Assembly (NCBI GenBank): GCA_947462765.1
Contig: CANHQK010000012.1
Coordinates: forward strand, 1 to 48,764
DNA length: 48,764 nucleotides
Direction: 5' to 3'
DNA from: Bdellovibrionales bacterium
GTDB lineage: Bacteria; Bdellovibrionota; UBA1018; CAIMNF01
Shown here one piece after another: positions 7,999 to 16,792 of this stretch (position 1 is its first letter; every line of letters starts with the position of its first letter). The notes below the pieces were generated by a model. It did no database searches, was not told where the DNA came from, and worked only from the letters and a program-made list of their open reading frames with translations. The translations under genes and the position numbers were made by a program.

Positions 7999-8662
7999 GT
8001 CGGCCATTATGGTGAAGGGCCTTGAGTTCAGTATCGGGAAGAAGCGGATCTTGAAGGGTCTTGATTTTTCTGTGCCTCGAGGGAAGGTGTTTGCTGTAGT
8101 GGGGCATAATGGTGCTGGAAAGACGACCTTCTTTCATATCCTGCTCGGACTGAAATACCAAACTGCGGGAGAGATTCAGATTCTCGGTAGATCCAACGAA
8201 GACTGGCGGTCCCGGACCGGGATTGGCTACGTGGTGGAGCGTCCTTATCTGAATCTGGATCACGAATTCGTTTCGTTTCTGAGGTTTCATGCCCGCCTGG
8301 CTGGTGTGCCGCGCCAGCGTGAGGTGTTCGAGAAAGTCGCCGAGGAAGTGGGACTGGCCGGACACCTGGACGAAGGCTTGAGTACCTTTTCGAAGGGGAT
8401 GCTTCAGAAGGCTGTTTTGGCCCAAGCAGCCCTTGGCGATCCCGAGATCAAGGTCCTCGATGAACCGATGAGTGGACTCGATCCGGAGTCTCGGGAAGTG
8501 GTGAAACGGCAGATTCAGAAGTGGCGCGAGGCTGGCAAGACGATTGTTTTCTCGTCGCATGTGATGGAAGACGTGGAGTTGCTGGCTGACGAGGTGTTGA
8601 TCCTTGAGGATGGTGAGGTTCGCTTCCGGGGGACTGTCGACGAATGGAGGGCCCGGCCATGA
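7988..8662 (+). CDS. pilH: ABC transporter ATP-binding protein (PilH-like)
   Basis: 224-residue nucleotide-binding subunit. Walker A GHNGAGKT is at 39-46, Walker B with the D-loop (KVLDEPMSGLD) near 155-165, and the switch histidine lies in FSSHVMEDVE. The signature motif is FSKGM, not LSGGQ, as is common in exporter-type ATPases of the CcmA/NatA group. The Q-loop position reads VVERPYL. The gene lies between a TPR-like gene and a membrane permease inside the pil cluster, matching PilH of Myxococcus, which is needed for T4P biogenesis there. The exported substrate is unknown. The name rests on synteny, and a general ABC-2 exporter role is the safe reading. Confidence 0.88.
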   Translation: MSVESAIMVKGLEFSIGKKRILKGLDFSVPRGKVFAVVGHNGAGKTTFFHILLGLKYQTAGEIQILGRSNEDWRSRTGIGYVVERPYLNLDHEFVSFLRFHARLAGVPRQREVFEKVAEEVGLAGHLDEGLSTFSKGMLQKAVLAQAALGDPEIKVLDEPMSGLDPESREVVKRQIQKWREAGKTIVFSSHVMEDVELLADEVLILEDGEVRFRGTVDEWRARP

Positions 8663-9438
8663 GTGGGTTCAGTGCTTATTTTGCACAGTTGTGGTTCATC
8701 GCGTATCAGGCCTTTCAGGATCTGCTTCGTGAACGGATTCTTTACAATATCTTCTTCGTTTCACTCTTTCTGCTGTTCTTCGGTTACCTGGCTGCCCTGC
8801 TGGTGTTCGGGCATCAGGACCGGGTCATGCTCCATTTCGGAATCATGGTGAATGCGCTTTCGATCTTTTTCGTCTCGGCAGGGGCGGGTGCCCGCTTGCT
8901 TCGAACCGAGATCGATCAGCGGATCGCGTACCTGCCGCTCACAAGACCTGTGTCGCGAGTGAGTTATTTCTTCGGAAAATGGGTCGGGATCGCCTTGTTC
9001 TGTGCCCTCAATTTATTGCTGCTGACCCTCGTTCTATATATTGCACTCCGGGTGACCGGGGGCGGATTCAACCATGCCTTGGCACAAGCGACGCTTCTGA
9101 TCTGGTTTGAGTCTCTGTTGGTTTCCTCAATTGCGATGCTGGTCTCTTTGTACCTCCGGCAGGGGCTCGCGATCATGGTCTGCATGGCGTATCTCTTTTT
9201 GAGCCACAACCACGAGCAGATCGACTTTTTGCGCAAACAGGCGGGAGATTCTGCACCTGTGTTCGGGCTCTTGAAGTACTTGACTCCGAATGCCCAGATC
9301 CTGCTCATGGATACGAGGGTATACTACGACATTGCTCTCGGCGATTTCGAGATGTTTCAAAGGATCCTCTATGGCTGCGCCTGGGCTCTGCTGTTCATGC
9401 TTCTTGGAAATGCAGTCTTTTACAGGAAGAACCTATGA
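8659..9438 (+). CDS. pilI: ABC-2 type transporter permease (PilI-like)
   Basis: 259-residue polytopic membrane protein with about six hydrophobic segments (roughly residues 25-48, 55-80, 105-130, 140-170, 172-190 and 232-256). The start ATG at 8659 overlaps the ATPase stop as ATGA and has GGAGG 8 nt upstream. An in-frame ATG 15 nt earlier has no SD. The stop overlaps pilD in the same way. Together with the upstream ATPase it should form a homodimeric exporter. Position in the T4P cluster points to PilI. The transported molecule cannot be read from the sequence. Confidence 0.85.
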   Translation: MSGFSAYFAQLWFIAYQAFQDLLRERILYNIFFVSLFLLFFGYLAALLVFGHQDRVMLHFGIMVNALSIFFVSAGAGARLLRTEIDQRIAYLPLTRPVSRVSYFFGKWVGIALFCALNLLLLTLVLYIALRVTGGGFNHALAQATLLIWFESLLVSSIAMLVSLYLRQGLAIMVCMAYLFLSHNHEQIDFLRKQAGDSAPVFGLLKYLTPNAQILLMDTRVYYDIALGDFEMFQRILYGCAWALLFMLLGNAVFYRKNL

Positions 9439-10232
9439 GTGGACTTGAGCGATTTCTGGTCATCGCCCTCGGTCTCGTGCTCGGGAGTTTCCTGAATGTA
9501 GTCATCCATCGGCTGCCCCGCGATGAGTCTCTGGTTCATCCCGGAAGCCATTGCCCGGCCTGTCAGGCGCCGGTGCGCTGGTTTCACAATATCCCGGTGC
9601 TCGGGTACCTGGCTCTCCGGGGTCGATGTGCTTCCTGCGGAGTCCGGATTTCTCCCCGCTATCCGCTGGTCGAGCTGCTGACTGCGCTCCTGTTCTCGTT
9701 TTCTTACCTCGGTCTTCCGGCTGATCTGAGTGCGGCAGTGGCTCAGTTCCGGATCTGGATCTTTGTCCTGATCGGAATCTCAGTCACCTTCATCGATCTG
9801 GATCACCGGATCATTCCGCACACCCTCAGCTTCGGGGGGTGGGGGGTTGGGTTGCTGACCTGCATGGCGGATTACCGTCACGGCCCCTGGGAGCTGGTCC
9901 TGGCCTCGGTCGCCGGGTTCGGGTTCTTTTTTCTGTTCGGGCTTCTCTATGAGAAGATCACCGGACGGGTGGGTCTGGGGGGCGGGGATGTGAACTTCAT
10001 GGGCACCATCGGAGTGTTTTTGGGCTTCGGTGGAATCTGGTCGGCCATCCTGATCAGCTCGGTGACCGGCAGTGTGATCGGAATCTTGTTCGCACTCTGG
10101 GCCAAGAGGCAAGAAGGCGCCAGCTCCAGTGAGGACGGGGTTTTGAGGCTAAAGATTCCGTATGGGCCTTTCCTGGTCTTCGGAGCTCTGGTAGAACTCT
10201 TCTTCGGGGTGTCATCATGGATCGGCCTATAG
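9435..10232 (+). CDS. pilD: Prepilin peptidase / N-methyltransferase PilD
   Basis: Bifunctional inner-membrane aspartic protease that removes the prepilin leader after Gly and methylates the new N-terminal Phe of PilA. The 265 residues show the type 4 prepilin peptidase pattern: an N-terminal methylase domain with two CxxC pairs (C40/C43, C65/C68), then membrane helices with the acidic motif FIDLDHRIIP (119-128) and LGGGD (181-185), which carry the two catalytic aspartates. Its likely substrate, pilA, is encoded 2.4 kb away. It overlaps pilI by 4 nt and the following gene by 16 nt. Confidence 0.96.
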   Translation: MSGLERFLVIALGLVLGSFLNVVIHRLPRDESLVHPGSHCPACQAPVRWFHNIPVLGYLALRGRCASCGVRISPRYPLVELLTALLFSFSYLGLPADLSAAVAQFRIWIFVLIGISVTFIDLDHRIIPHTLSFGGWGVGLLTCMADYRHGPWELVLASVAGFGFFFLFGLLYEKITGRVGLGGGDVNFMGTIGVFLGFGGIWSAILISSVTGSVIGILFALWAKRQEGASSSEDGVLRLKIPYGPFLVFGALVELFFGVSSWIGL

Positions 10233-10786
10233 AAGAAGTGCAGTGGAGGGATTTCGAGCTTTATGAGCAGGTCCGGATCCGTCAGAACCGCAACCGCTTT
10301 CTGATTTTCGGTTCCGCACTCCTGCTGTTCCTGTCTCTGTGTGCGGTCCCGGTGGTGAAAGAGCGTCTTCCGAAGTGGCATTCCCTTCGGGCAGCACGCG
10401 AGATTTCGATCGAGCTTGAGCGGATGAAGACGCTTTCGATCCAGGAAAAACGACCGGTCCGTTTGAAGTTCCAGGAGGACGGCCGTTACCGGATCGAAAT
10501 CCTCGAGCGGTGTTCCGATGGGGCGGTTTTGCGGGAGCTCGAGCCCGGTGTCTGGACCGCGCGAGCGGCTGAGTTGACCATTCTGAACCGGGCTGATGCG
10601 GCCAAGCACTCCCTCGGTTTGGCCACCGATGAAGTGTGCTTTGACCCCGTTTTCGGTCTCGAAGTGAATGAAGCGACGCGTGCAGTGGTGGTGGTGGCTC
10701 CAGTCAATGACTTGACAGCGGGACGCCTCGACCGGGCCTCTTACGTGATCCTCGAAGGCGAGTCGGCAAAAATTTCCATAAACTAG
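10217..10786 (+). CDS. Single-pass membrane protein, pseudopilin-like C-terminal domain
   Basis: 189 residues: a short charged cytoplasmic N-terminus (1-25), one transmembrane helix (about 27-46), then a helix and beta-rich domain. The layout long helix - SIELERMKTLSIQEKRPVRL - beta strands recalls GspH/FimT minor pseudopilins. There is no prepilin leader of the G-FTLxE type, so PilD should not process it. It sits between pilD and pilM and overlaps pilD by 16 nt, which ties it to pilus assembly. I do not recognise a named family. A non-cleaved pseudopilin-like scaffold or pilM-N-O accessory is my best inference. Confidence 0.7.
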   Translation: MDRPIEEVQWRDFELYEQVRIRQNRNRFLIFGSALLLFLSLCAVPVVKERLPKWHSLRAAREISIELERMKTLSIQEKRPVRLKFQEDGRYRIEILERCSDGAVLRELEPGVWTARAAELTILNRADAAKHSLGLATDEVCFDPVFGLEVNEATRAVVVVAPVNDLTAGRLDRASYVILEGESAKISIN

Positions 10787-10796
10787 TGTCAATGAA

Positions 10797-10823
10797 TTGT
10801 AATTCTTAGTTGCACCCTATACT
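10797..10823 (+). promoter_or_regulatory. Putative promoter of the pilMNOPQ run
   Basis: TATACT (10818-10823) is a good -10 box. TTGTAA (10797-10802) could be the -35, but the spacer is a short 15 nt. The -10 ends 9 nt before the pilM ATG (10833), which has no Shine-Dalgarno, so the transcript would be leaderless or nearly so. Confidence 0.45.
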
Positions 10824-10832
10824 CTGGTATTC

Positions 10833-11936
10833 ATGGGATCCGCTCAAGGAAGGGCAGGAAGTATTCTCGCGCGTCTGAAGGGAGGCATTGACCTTTCTTT
10901 CGTGCTCGGTCGTTCTTATGTCGGGCTCAGTATCGGAGCGTCGAGCGTCAAGCTTGTCGAGCTTCGAAAAAAATCGAACTCCTGGATGATGACGGCCTAC
11001 GCCAATATTCCAGTCGAGGAGATCTTGTCTGATCAACGTGAGGTGGTGAATGCCGCGAATGTGGTGTTCGCCATCCAGGAGGCCTTGTCTGCAAGCAAGG
11101 TGAGAGCGAAGGAAGTGTGTTCGTCGCTGGTGGGGAGCGGGGTGATCATCAAGAACATCACCATCAGTGTGAACAATAAAAAAGAGCTCGAAGACCAGGT
11201 GTACTGGGAGGCCGAGCAGTACATTCCGTTCGATATCAATGATGTGGCGATCGATTATCAAACGATCCGGGAAACGAAAAAAAATGAGTTCGAAGTGGTC
11301 GTGGTGGCCGTGAAGAACGACTACATCGATCAGTACCTCGGCGTAATCGAGGATGCCGGATTGCAGACTCGGGTGATGGATGTCGAGGTGTTCGCGCTTC
11401 AGAACTGCTTCGAGTCGAATTACACGGTCCCGCCGAATGAGGCCGTTTTGATTGCCGACATCGGTGCGATGAGTACCAAGGTCACGATTTGTGCGGATGG
11501 AGCACCTCTCTTCACCAAGGATGCGCCCTACGGCGGAATCAATGTGACCAACGAGATCCAGAGGGAACTCAAGCTTCCGACATTTGTCGATGCCGAGACC
11601 TTGAAAATTTCGGAGACCCTCCCTCAGGAGGTGGCCGAGATCGTATCGAGGATGTGCCACGTTCTCGGAACGGAACTGAAGCGGTCGATCGATTTTTACA
11701 ATGCCTCGAATCTCGGACCGCCGGTCTCTGCGGTTTACCTGTCCGGTGGAGGGTCTCGGGCCCAGGGCATGATCCCCATTGTTCAGGAATATGTGGGCGT
11801 ACCCGTCCAAATTGTGAACCCTTTCGAGCGGATCCAGGGAGATCCAAAAAAAATGAGCCAGGAGTACCTCGATAGCATCGCTCCAGAAGCGGTGATCCCG
11901 ATCGGCCTGGCTATCCGTGCGAGGGACAAAACATGA
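10833..11936 (+). CDS. pilM: Type IV pilus actin-like ATPase PilM
   Basis: Cytoplasmic actin/FtsA-fold protein that binds the N-terminal tail of PilN and links the PilNO ring to the ATPase and platform. The 367 residues include about 27 extra residues before the actin-like core, which begins at YVGLSIGASSVKLVEL (phosphate-1). VLIADIGAMSTKVTI is the phosphate-2 loop and VYLSGGGSRAQG the adenosine motif. The first gene of a long overlapping run, it ends in ATGA shared with pilN. The start has no SD but lies 9 nt after a -10-like box. Confidence 0.95.
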   Translation: MGSAQGRAGSILARLKGGIDLSFVLGRSYVGLSIGASSVKLVELRKKSNSWMMTAYANIPVEEILSDQREVVNAANVVFAIQEALSASKVRAKEVCSSLVGSGVIIKNITISVNNKKELEDQVYWEAEQYIPFDINDVAIDYQTIRETKKNEFEVVVVAVKNDYIDQYLGVIEDAGLQTRVMDVEVFALQNCFESNYTVPPNEAVLIADIGAMSTKVTICADGAPLFTKDAPYGGINVTNEIQRELKLPTFVDAETLKISETLPQEVAEIVSRMCHVLGTELKRSIDFYNASNLGPPVSAVYLSGGGSRAQGMIPIVQEYVGVPVQIVNPFERIQGDPKKMSQEYLDSIAPEAVIPIGLAIRARDKT

Positions 11937-12562
11937 TCAAGGTCAACCTGGTCAGGAAGCGCACGGTCCCTACCGCTGGGGCGGGGGGAAAGGCCGACGA
12001 TCTCAAGTCGAAAATTAACCTCGACGCCTTGAGGAGCATGGGGCAGGGCGGGGGAAAGACTCTGGCACCCCTGTTTTTCAAGATCGGAATTCCGGCTATT
12101 TTCGCATTCGCCGCGAATTTCTTCTACGACGAGACCTTGCAGGGGATCCGTGACGAGCAGGCAAAAGAATTGGCCGCCGTCGCCGAGGCCAAGGAGAAAA
12201 TCAACAAGCAGCTCCAGAAGATCAAGGGCTTCGAATCGATCAAGATGGAGCTTGAGCGCAACTCCATGGTCATTCGCGCAAAAATGGACACGATCGAGAA
12301 TCTGATCCGCGGACGAGAGTTCACGGCCAGATCCATGACCAGCCTCGTTCAGGCTCTTCCCAGGGATGCCTGGATTGTCGAGCTGAGCCAAGTGGACAAG
12401 AGCTACACCATTCGCGGAGGGGCCATCGAGTACAGCATGGTGAGTGATTTCATGTCCCGTCTGGGACGGACAATTTACTTCAAAGATGTGGCGCTCAGGA
12501 ACTCGTCGAGTGATCAGACCCAGAAGCGGATCAATTTCGAGCTGACTGCGAGGAGAGACTGA
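11933..12562 (+). CDS. pilN: Type IV pilus alignment protein PilN
   Basis: Bitopic inner-membrane protein of the alignment subcomplex. The 209 residues start with MIKVNLVRKR, the equivalent of the conserved INLLP-type tail that docks into PilM. A basic and Gly-rich cytoplasmic linker is followed by a transmembrane helix at about 46-63. A coiled coil (roughly 65-115) and a ferredoxin-like periplasmic domain come next. The cytoplasmic tail of about 45 residues is longer than the usual 20 or so. It overlaps pilM (ATGA) and pilO (TGATG). Confidence 0.92.
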   Translation: MIKVNLVRKRTVPTAGAGGKADDLKSKINLDALRSMGQGGGKTLAPLFFKIGIPAIFAFAANFFYDETLQGIRDEQAKELAAVAEAKEKINKQLQKIKGFESIKMELERNSMVIRAKMDTIENLIRGREFTARSMTSLVQALPRDAWIVELSQVDKSYTIRGGAIEYSMVSDFMSRLGRTIYFKDVALRNSSSDQTQKRINFELTARRD

Positions 12563-13296
12563 TGGAGGGCCTCAAGTCCACGCCATTCTACCTCATGCTG
12601 TTTGCCTTCCTCGGGTATCTGGGGTTTCAGTACTACACCTTCAGTTACTCTCCGGACGGTGAGGTGGAGCTTCATCGGGCGGCTTTGGCCAGTGCCAACT
12701 CCGAGCTCGAGGGCCTGAAGAAGAAGCTCAATGACGGAAACAAGTTCATGAAGTCCCTGGATCAAAAGCGCGAGGAAATCCGCGCGCAGATTGCCAAGCT
12801 TGGCGAATATCAGGGCGCGCTTTCAGAAGCGCCGGACGTGCCGGTTTTGCTCAGGTTGCTCGACACCGAGGCCAAGCGAGCTGAATTGAGGGTCGATCGA
12901 ATCGAACCAGGAAAAAAAGATCAGAAGGAATATTACCTCGAACAGGAATTTAAACTTGATGTTCGAGGGAGCTTCCAAAACCTCCTGCTTTTTATCCACC
13001 GGGTCTCCCAACTCCAGAGGATTTTGAGAATCGAGGGGCTCACTCTTCGCATCGCTTCTTCGAGCGTGACAGCCAAGGCGATCACGCTCTCTGCCAATCT
13101 GTCGGTCAGAGCCTACCAATATACCCTGAGCAAAGAAGACAAGCTACAGGTGGCCGAGATTCCGAAAGACATGATGGGCTCCGACGGAGCGATGAAGAAA
13201 GATGTGAAAAAAGAGGCCGACAAGTCCAATGTAGAACAAACGAAGGGACCTAAAGCAGGCACGAATGAGCGCCCGAAAGGAGCTGGTGGGCAATGA
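12562..13296 (+). CDS. pilO: Type IV pilus alignment protein PilO
   Basis: Partner of PilN in the periplasmic alignment complex. The 244 residues comprise a transmembrane helix at about 6-23, a coiled coil at about 35-85 and a ferredoxin-like domain at about 90-190. The C-terminus (about 200-244) is a Lys/Glu-rich, low-complexity tail that most PilO proteins lack. It starts on the pilN stop (TGATG) and ends in ATGA with pilP, consistent with equimolar production of N, O and P. Confidence 0.92.
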   Translation: MEGLKSTPFYLMLFAFLGYLGFQYYTFSYSPDGEVELHRAALASANSELEGLKKKLNDGNKFMKSLDQKREEIRAQIAKLGEYQGALSEAPDVPVLLRLLDTEAKRAELRVDRIEPGKKDQKEYYLEQEFKLDVRGSFQNLLLFIHRVSQLQRILRIEGLTLRIASSSVTAKAITLSANLSVRAYQYTLSKEDKLQVAEIPKDMMGSDGAMKKDVKKEADKSNVEQTKGPKAGTNERPKGAGGQ

Positions 13297-13790
13297 GGTG
13301 GTGCATTTGGGTCTTGCTCGCATGGCATCCCCTTCTGTCTGTAGCGGCGCCGCCATCAGTCGCACCCCAAGCGGTCGCGCCCGCACCGGTGGCTGAGTCC
13401 GAGGCCCCTATGGACTCGCTCCTGACCGAGGACTTGATCCGCGCCCTCCGGGATCCGTTCCAATTGCCCACGAGCGCGATTGTCAAAAAAGAGACTCCGA
13501 AGTCGGAGCTCGAGACCCTTGCCCTCAAAGACTTCAAGCTCCAGGGAGTCATTTCCGGGCCGAGAAAAATCCGTGCCATGCTGGCTGGGGCAGGTGGAAA
13601 AACATACTTCGTGAAGGTCGGTGACCGCATCGGGGTCCGGGGCGGCAAGATCACCCAGATCACGAGTGATTCAGTGAGAGTCACCGAATTTTATCAGGAC
13701 GAGAAGGGTCGTAGCGTACCCGATATCTACGAGTTGAGGCTGGCGGGAGAGTTGGTCTCTCTCACCAAGAAAGATGAGGATAAGCAATGA
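13293..13790 (+). CDS. pilP: Type IV pilus protein PilP
   Basis: Periplasmic protein bridging PilNO to the PilQ secretin. The 165 residues begin with a signal peptide (hydrophobic 4-18, likely cleavage near VAA). Characterised PilP proteins are usually lipoproteins, but I see no clear lipobox here: C4 is too close to the N-terminus. A Pro/Ala-rich linker (20-45) precedes the beta-sandwich HR domain, with DFKLQGVISGPRKIRAML and VKVGDRIG, the typical PilP core. It overlaps pilO and pilQ by ATGA. Confidence 0.9.
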   Translation: MRWCIWVLLAWHPLLSVAAPPSVAPQAVAPAPVAESEAPMDSLLTEDLIRALRDPFQLPTSAIVKKETPKSELETLALKDFKLQGVISGPRKIRAMLAGAGGKTYFVKVGDRIGVRGGKITQITSDSVRVTEFYQDEKGRSVPDIYELRLAGELVSLTKKDEDKQ

Positions 13791-15592
13791 GATCATTCAT
13801 GCTGGCGATTTTGATGATGATGGCGGTCTGCGAGTCCGCTGAAGCCGGTCAGATTCAGTCCATGCAAATGAAAACTGTCGGCAACGAGAGTGTGATCGAA
13901 ATTGTCGGGAACGGGATCGGTGAGTATGTCAAAGAAGAAAAGGTTTCGCCGCCCCAGCTGGTCCTGACTTTCAAGGATTCGACGGTTGCCGATGTCGCTC
14001 GGCAGACTTTCGATCCTTCAGCCGAGTTGCCCAATTCTCCCTTGGTTCAGATTTCGAGTTACCCCCACTCGGATCTCGATGCCCGGGTCGTTCTCGACTT
14101 CAAGACAAAGGTCCAGTACAAGATCGACGCCAATGATCGGAAGATCACGATTCGGGTTCCACTCTCCACTGAAAGAGCCGCCGTGGCCATCCAACGCGAG
14201 CGGGCACCCGACTTGAAGCCTGCCGATCTCGATCCGCTCACCACGATCATGAGTGCCGAAACCGACCAGAAGTTCACCGGCTCTCCGATCACGCTGAAGC
14301 TGAAGGATGCCGATGTTCACGAGGTGTTGCGCCTGATTTCAGATGCGAGCGGATTCAACATCGTGATCCACCCGCAGGTCAATGGAAAGCTCACCTTATC
14401 CCTCGAGCAGGTTCCTTGGGACCAGGCTTTGGATGTGGTCCTGACGACCTTGAGGCTTGCGGCAGAGAGAAAAGACAGTGTGCTTCGGGTCATGCCCCGT
14501 GATCAATTGATCAACGAAAAACAAGCCGAGATTGATGCGAAACGGATCGTGGCCCAGGCTGCTCCCCGGATTACTCGGATTTTTCCAGTGAGTTACGCCG
14601 AGCTCGGGCCGCTGCAGTCCCTTCTGACGACTTTTGCAAACTCGCAAACCACCACCGCCGGAGGAACCCCTGCCACCATTCTCACCAATGTGAACACGCA
14701 GTCCTTGATCGTGCGGGATACCGCTGAAGGTGTGGAGCGGATCAAGAAGATGATCCAATTGCTCGATGTACAGACGCCTCAAGTGATCATCGAGGCCAAG
14801 GTGATCGATGCCCTGGAGTCCTTCAGTAAGACCATTGGGGGGCGCTTGAGCATGTCGTTGACCTCCGATAACCGTAACCAGATCAGCATTAACGGGGGAG
14901 TTCCTCCTGCAGTGGCGGGTGGAGGCGGCGGAGCAGGGGGTGCCGGAGGTGGCGCTGCCGGCACTACCGGTAACAGCAACAGCTTCCGCTTCGGGATCGG
15001 TAATACGGCCACCCTCGATGCCTTGCTGGCGTTTTCCGAGACTCAGAACACTGCGAAGGTGGTTTCATCGCCTCGTGTGATGGTGTTGAGTGGGCGGCGT
15101 GCCCAGATCACCCAGGGATCGAACATTGTGAACTCGGTCTCAACGGTGACGCCCACCGGGACTCAGATCACCCAGAACTTCATTCCCTACAATACCAGTC
15201 TCGGGGTCACTCCACGGGTGACCAACGATGGATCGGTCTTCTTGAATTTGAACCTGACCCGGGACACGGTCGAGACCATCAGCGGCACCTCGGTGACCGC
15301 TCCTCGGAGTATCAATACCGAAGTGATCGTCGAGAGCGGGAATACCCTGGTGTTGGGTGGCGTTCACAGCATGGATGAGACTGCGAATGAGGGCGGGTTT
15401 CCGATTCTCCGGAAAATGCCCATCATCGGTTGGTTGTTCGGTGAGGCGGGCGGGAATACGAAAAAAACCGAATTGGTGTTCTTCGTGACTCCGCGAATCG
15501 TGAACCAGGAGCGGAATGTGGGGCGCGATCAGGCCATGAGTGAGGCAGCTTCCGGAGCCGTTGAAGGCGAAAAGGAAACAGGAAAGTTATGA
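13787..15592 (+). CDS. pilQ: Type IV pilus secretin PilQ
   Basis: Outer-membrane secretin through which the pilus exits. The 601 residues comprise a signal peptide (about 1-20), one AMIN domain (about 23-130) that binds peptidoglycan, an STN/N0 domain (about 165-235), a secretin N1 domain (about 255-340) and the C-terminal secretin pore (about 340-580). A glycine/alanine-rich insert at about 373-398 breaks the early secretin domain. The conserved VxxGNTLVLGGV phrase lies near 520. Only one AMIN is present, whereas several homologues carry two or more. It is the fifth gene of the pilM run. Confidence 0.95.
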   Translation: MRSFMLAILMMMAVCESAEAGQIQSMQMKTVGNESVIEIVGNGIGEYVKEEKVSPPQLVLTFKDSTVADVARQTFDPSAELPNSPLVQISSYPHSDLDARVVLDFKTKVQYKIDANDRKITIRVPLSTERAAVAIQRERAPDLKPADLDPLTTIMSAETDQKFTGSPITLKLKDADVHEVLRLISDASGFNIVIHPQVNGKLTLSLEQVPWDQALDVVLTTLRLAAERKDSVLRVMPRDQLINEKQAEIDAKRIVAQAAPRITRIFPVSYAELGPLQSLLTTFANSQTTTAGGTPATILTNVNTQSLIVRDTAEGVERIKKMIQLLDVQTPQVIIEAKVIDALESFSKTIGGRLSMSLTSDNRNQISINGGVPPAVAGGGGGAGGAGGGAAGTTGNSNSFRFGIGNTATLDALLAFSETQNTAKVVSSPRVMVLSGRRAQITQGSNIVNSVSTVTPTGTQITQNFIPYNTSLGVTPRVTNDGSVFLNLNLTRDTVETISGTSVTAPRSINTEVIVESGNTLVLGGVHSMDETANEGGFPILRKMPIIGWLFGEAGGNTKKTELVFFVTPRIVNQERNVGRDQAMSEAASGAVEGEKETGKL

Positions 15593-16188
15593 ACTCGGTC
15601 CGGGGCACTCCGCAGATTTACCATTACCTGAGAAAGTACCAGGAAGATCCCCGTTCCCGGGTTTTCGCCCCTTTGGCTGAGGCTTACCGTAAGGCGGGCC
15701 TGCTCGAAGAAGCGATTGAAATCTGCCGGGACGGGCTCCGGATTCATCCCCATTTCATCGGGGGGCGGGTGGCACTGTCGCGGGCCCTTTTCGACAAGGG
15801 GCAGTACGCCGAAACAGTGAAAGAGCTCGAGCCGGTGGTTCTCGATGCTCCGGACAACCTGGTTGCGCAGAAGTTGCTCGCTGAAAGTTACCTGATCCTC
15901 GGACGGATGTCGGACGCGCTCTCGGCTTACAAGGTCCTCCTTTTTTTCATGCCCCAGGACGTCGAGGTGGCGCGGTTGGTCCGCGAGATCGAGTCCCAAG
16001 CCTATGAGGACGGACTTTTGGTCCTTCAAAAGGACCCGATTCCACTCAGGAGTTACTCGGTCCAGCCTGCGGAGAGTGCGATTTCCGGGGATCCCGTGGT
16101 CCGGAAACGGGAATGGGTGGCCCGCATCGAGATGTTGCAGGACCTCCTGGTCCGCGTCCAGCGCTTTAGGCTTGCGAAACAAGCCTGA
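15589..16188 (+). CDS. TPR protein downstream of pilQ
   Basis: 199 residues without signal peptide. At least three tetratricopeptide repeats are visible between residues 13 and 130 (YRKAGLLEEAIEICRDGL, LFDKGQYAETVKELEPVV and YLILGRMSDALSAYKVLL). The C-terminal part (130-199) is helical with no motif I know. Overlap with pilQ (ATGA) suggests a role in pilus assembly, perhaps as a protein-binding adaptor. It is not Tgl or PilF: those are secretin-pilot lipoproteins, and no lipobox is present here. Confidence 0.8.
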   Translation: MNSVRGTPQIYHYLRKYQEDPRSRVFAPLAEAYRKAGLLEEAIEICRDGLRIHPHFIGGRVALSRALFDKGQYAETVKELEPVVLDAPDNLVAQKLLAESYLILGRMSDALSAYKVLLFFMPQDVEVARLVREIESQAYEDGLLVLQKDPIPLRSYSVQPAESAISGDPVVRKREWVARIEMLQDLLVRVQRFRLAKQA

Positions 16189-16219
16189 TTCTTGATACCC
16201 CTAGGCAACCGGAGAATCT

Positions 16220-16792
16220 ATGGCATCTGTATACCCTACCAATGAGTTCAGGAAAAACATCAAGCTCGACATCGACAATACCCCTTACCAGATTGTCGAG
16301 TTCCAGCATGTGAGCCCCGGAAAAGGAAGCGCGTTCACACGGACCAAGCTGAAGAATCTTCTGAATGGGAACGTCATCGAGAGGACTTTCAAGTCCGGAG
16401 ACCGGATTCCAGCCGCGAATGTCGAAGTCAAGGAGATGCAGTACCTTTACAAGGACGCGAGTGGCTTCAATTTCATGAATACCGAGAATTTCGAACAGAC
16501 CATCATCAGCGAGGAGCAGATCGGTGAGCTGGCGCTTTTCATGCAAGATAATATGCAGGTCCAGGTGGTGTTCTACAATGAGAAGCCGATCACCGTGGAG
16601 CTACCCACCTTCGTGGAACTGAAAGTGATCAAAACGGATCCGTCTTTCCGTGGAGACACCGTGACGGGTGGATCGAAACCCGCGACGATGGAAACCGGGG
16701 CTGTAGTGCAGGTTCCGTTTCATATTTCCGAAGGTGACGTTCTGAAGATCGACACCCGGGATTCCTCCTATGTCGAAAAAGCGAACAAGTAA
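16220..16792 (+). CDS. efp: Elongation factor P
   Basis: Ribosome-binding factor that rescues stalling at polyproline. The 190 residues have the three-domain EF-P layout. The N-terminal KOW-like domain exposes the loop [13 protein letters not shown] with K35 at the tip, the residue that is beta-lysylated or otherwise modified in the K-type EF-Ps. No epmA or epmB gene lies in the window. A GGAG Shine-Dalgarno precedes the ATG. It follows the pilQ TPR gene by 31 nt and overlaps accB by 23 nt. Note the Pro-rich segments in PilP, and in the membrane protein at 42399. Confidence 0.96.
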   Translation: MASVYPTNEFRKNIKLDIDNTPYQIVEFQHVSPGKGSAFTRTKLKNLLNGNVIERTFKSGDRIPAANVEVKEMQYLYKDASGFNFMNTENFEQTIISEEQIGELALFMQDNMQVQVVFYNEKPITVELPTFVELKVIKTDPSFRGDTVTGGSKPATMETGAVVQVPFHISEGDVLKIDTRDSSYVEKANK

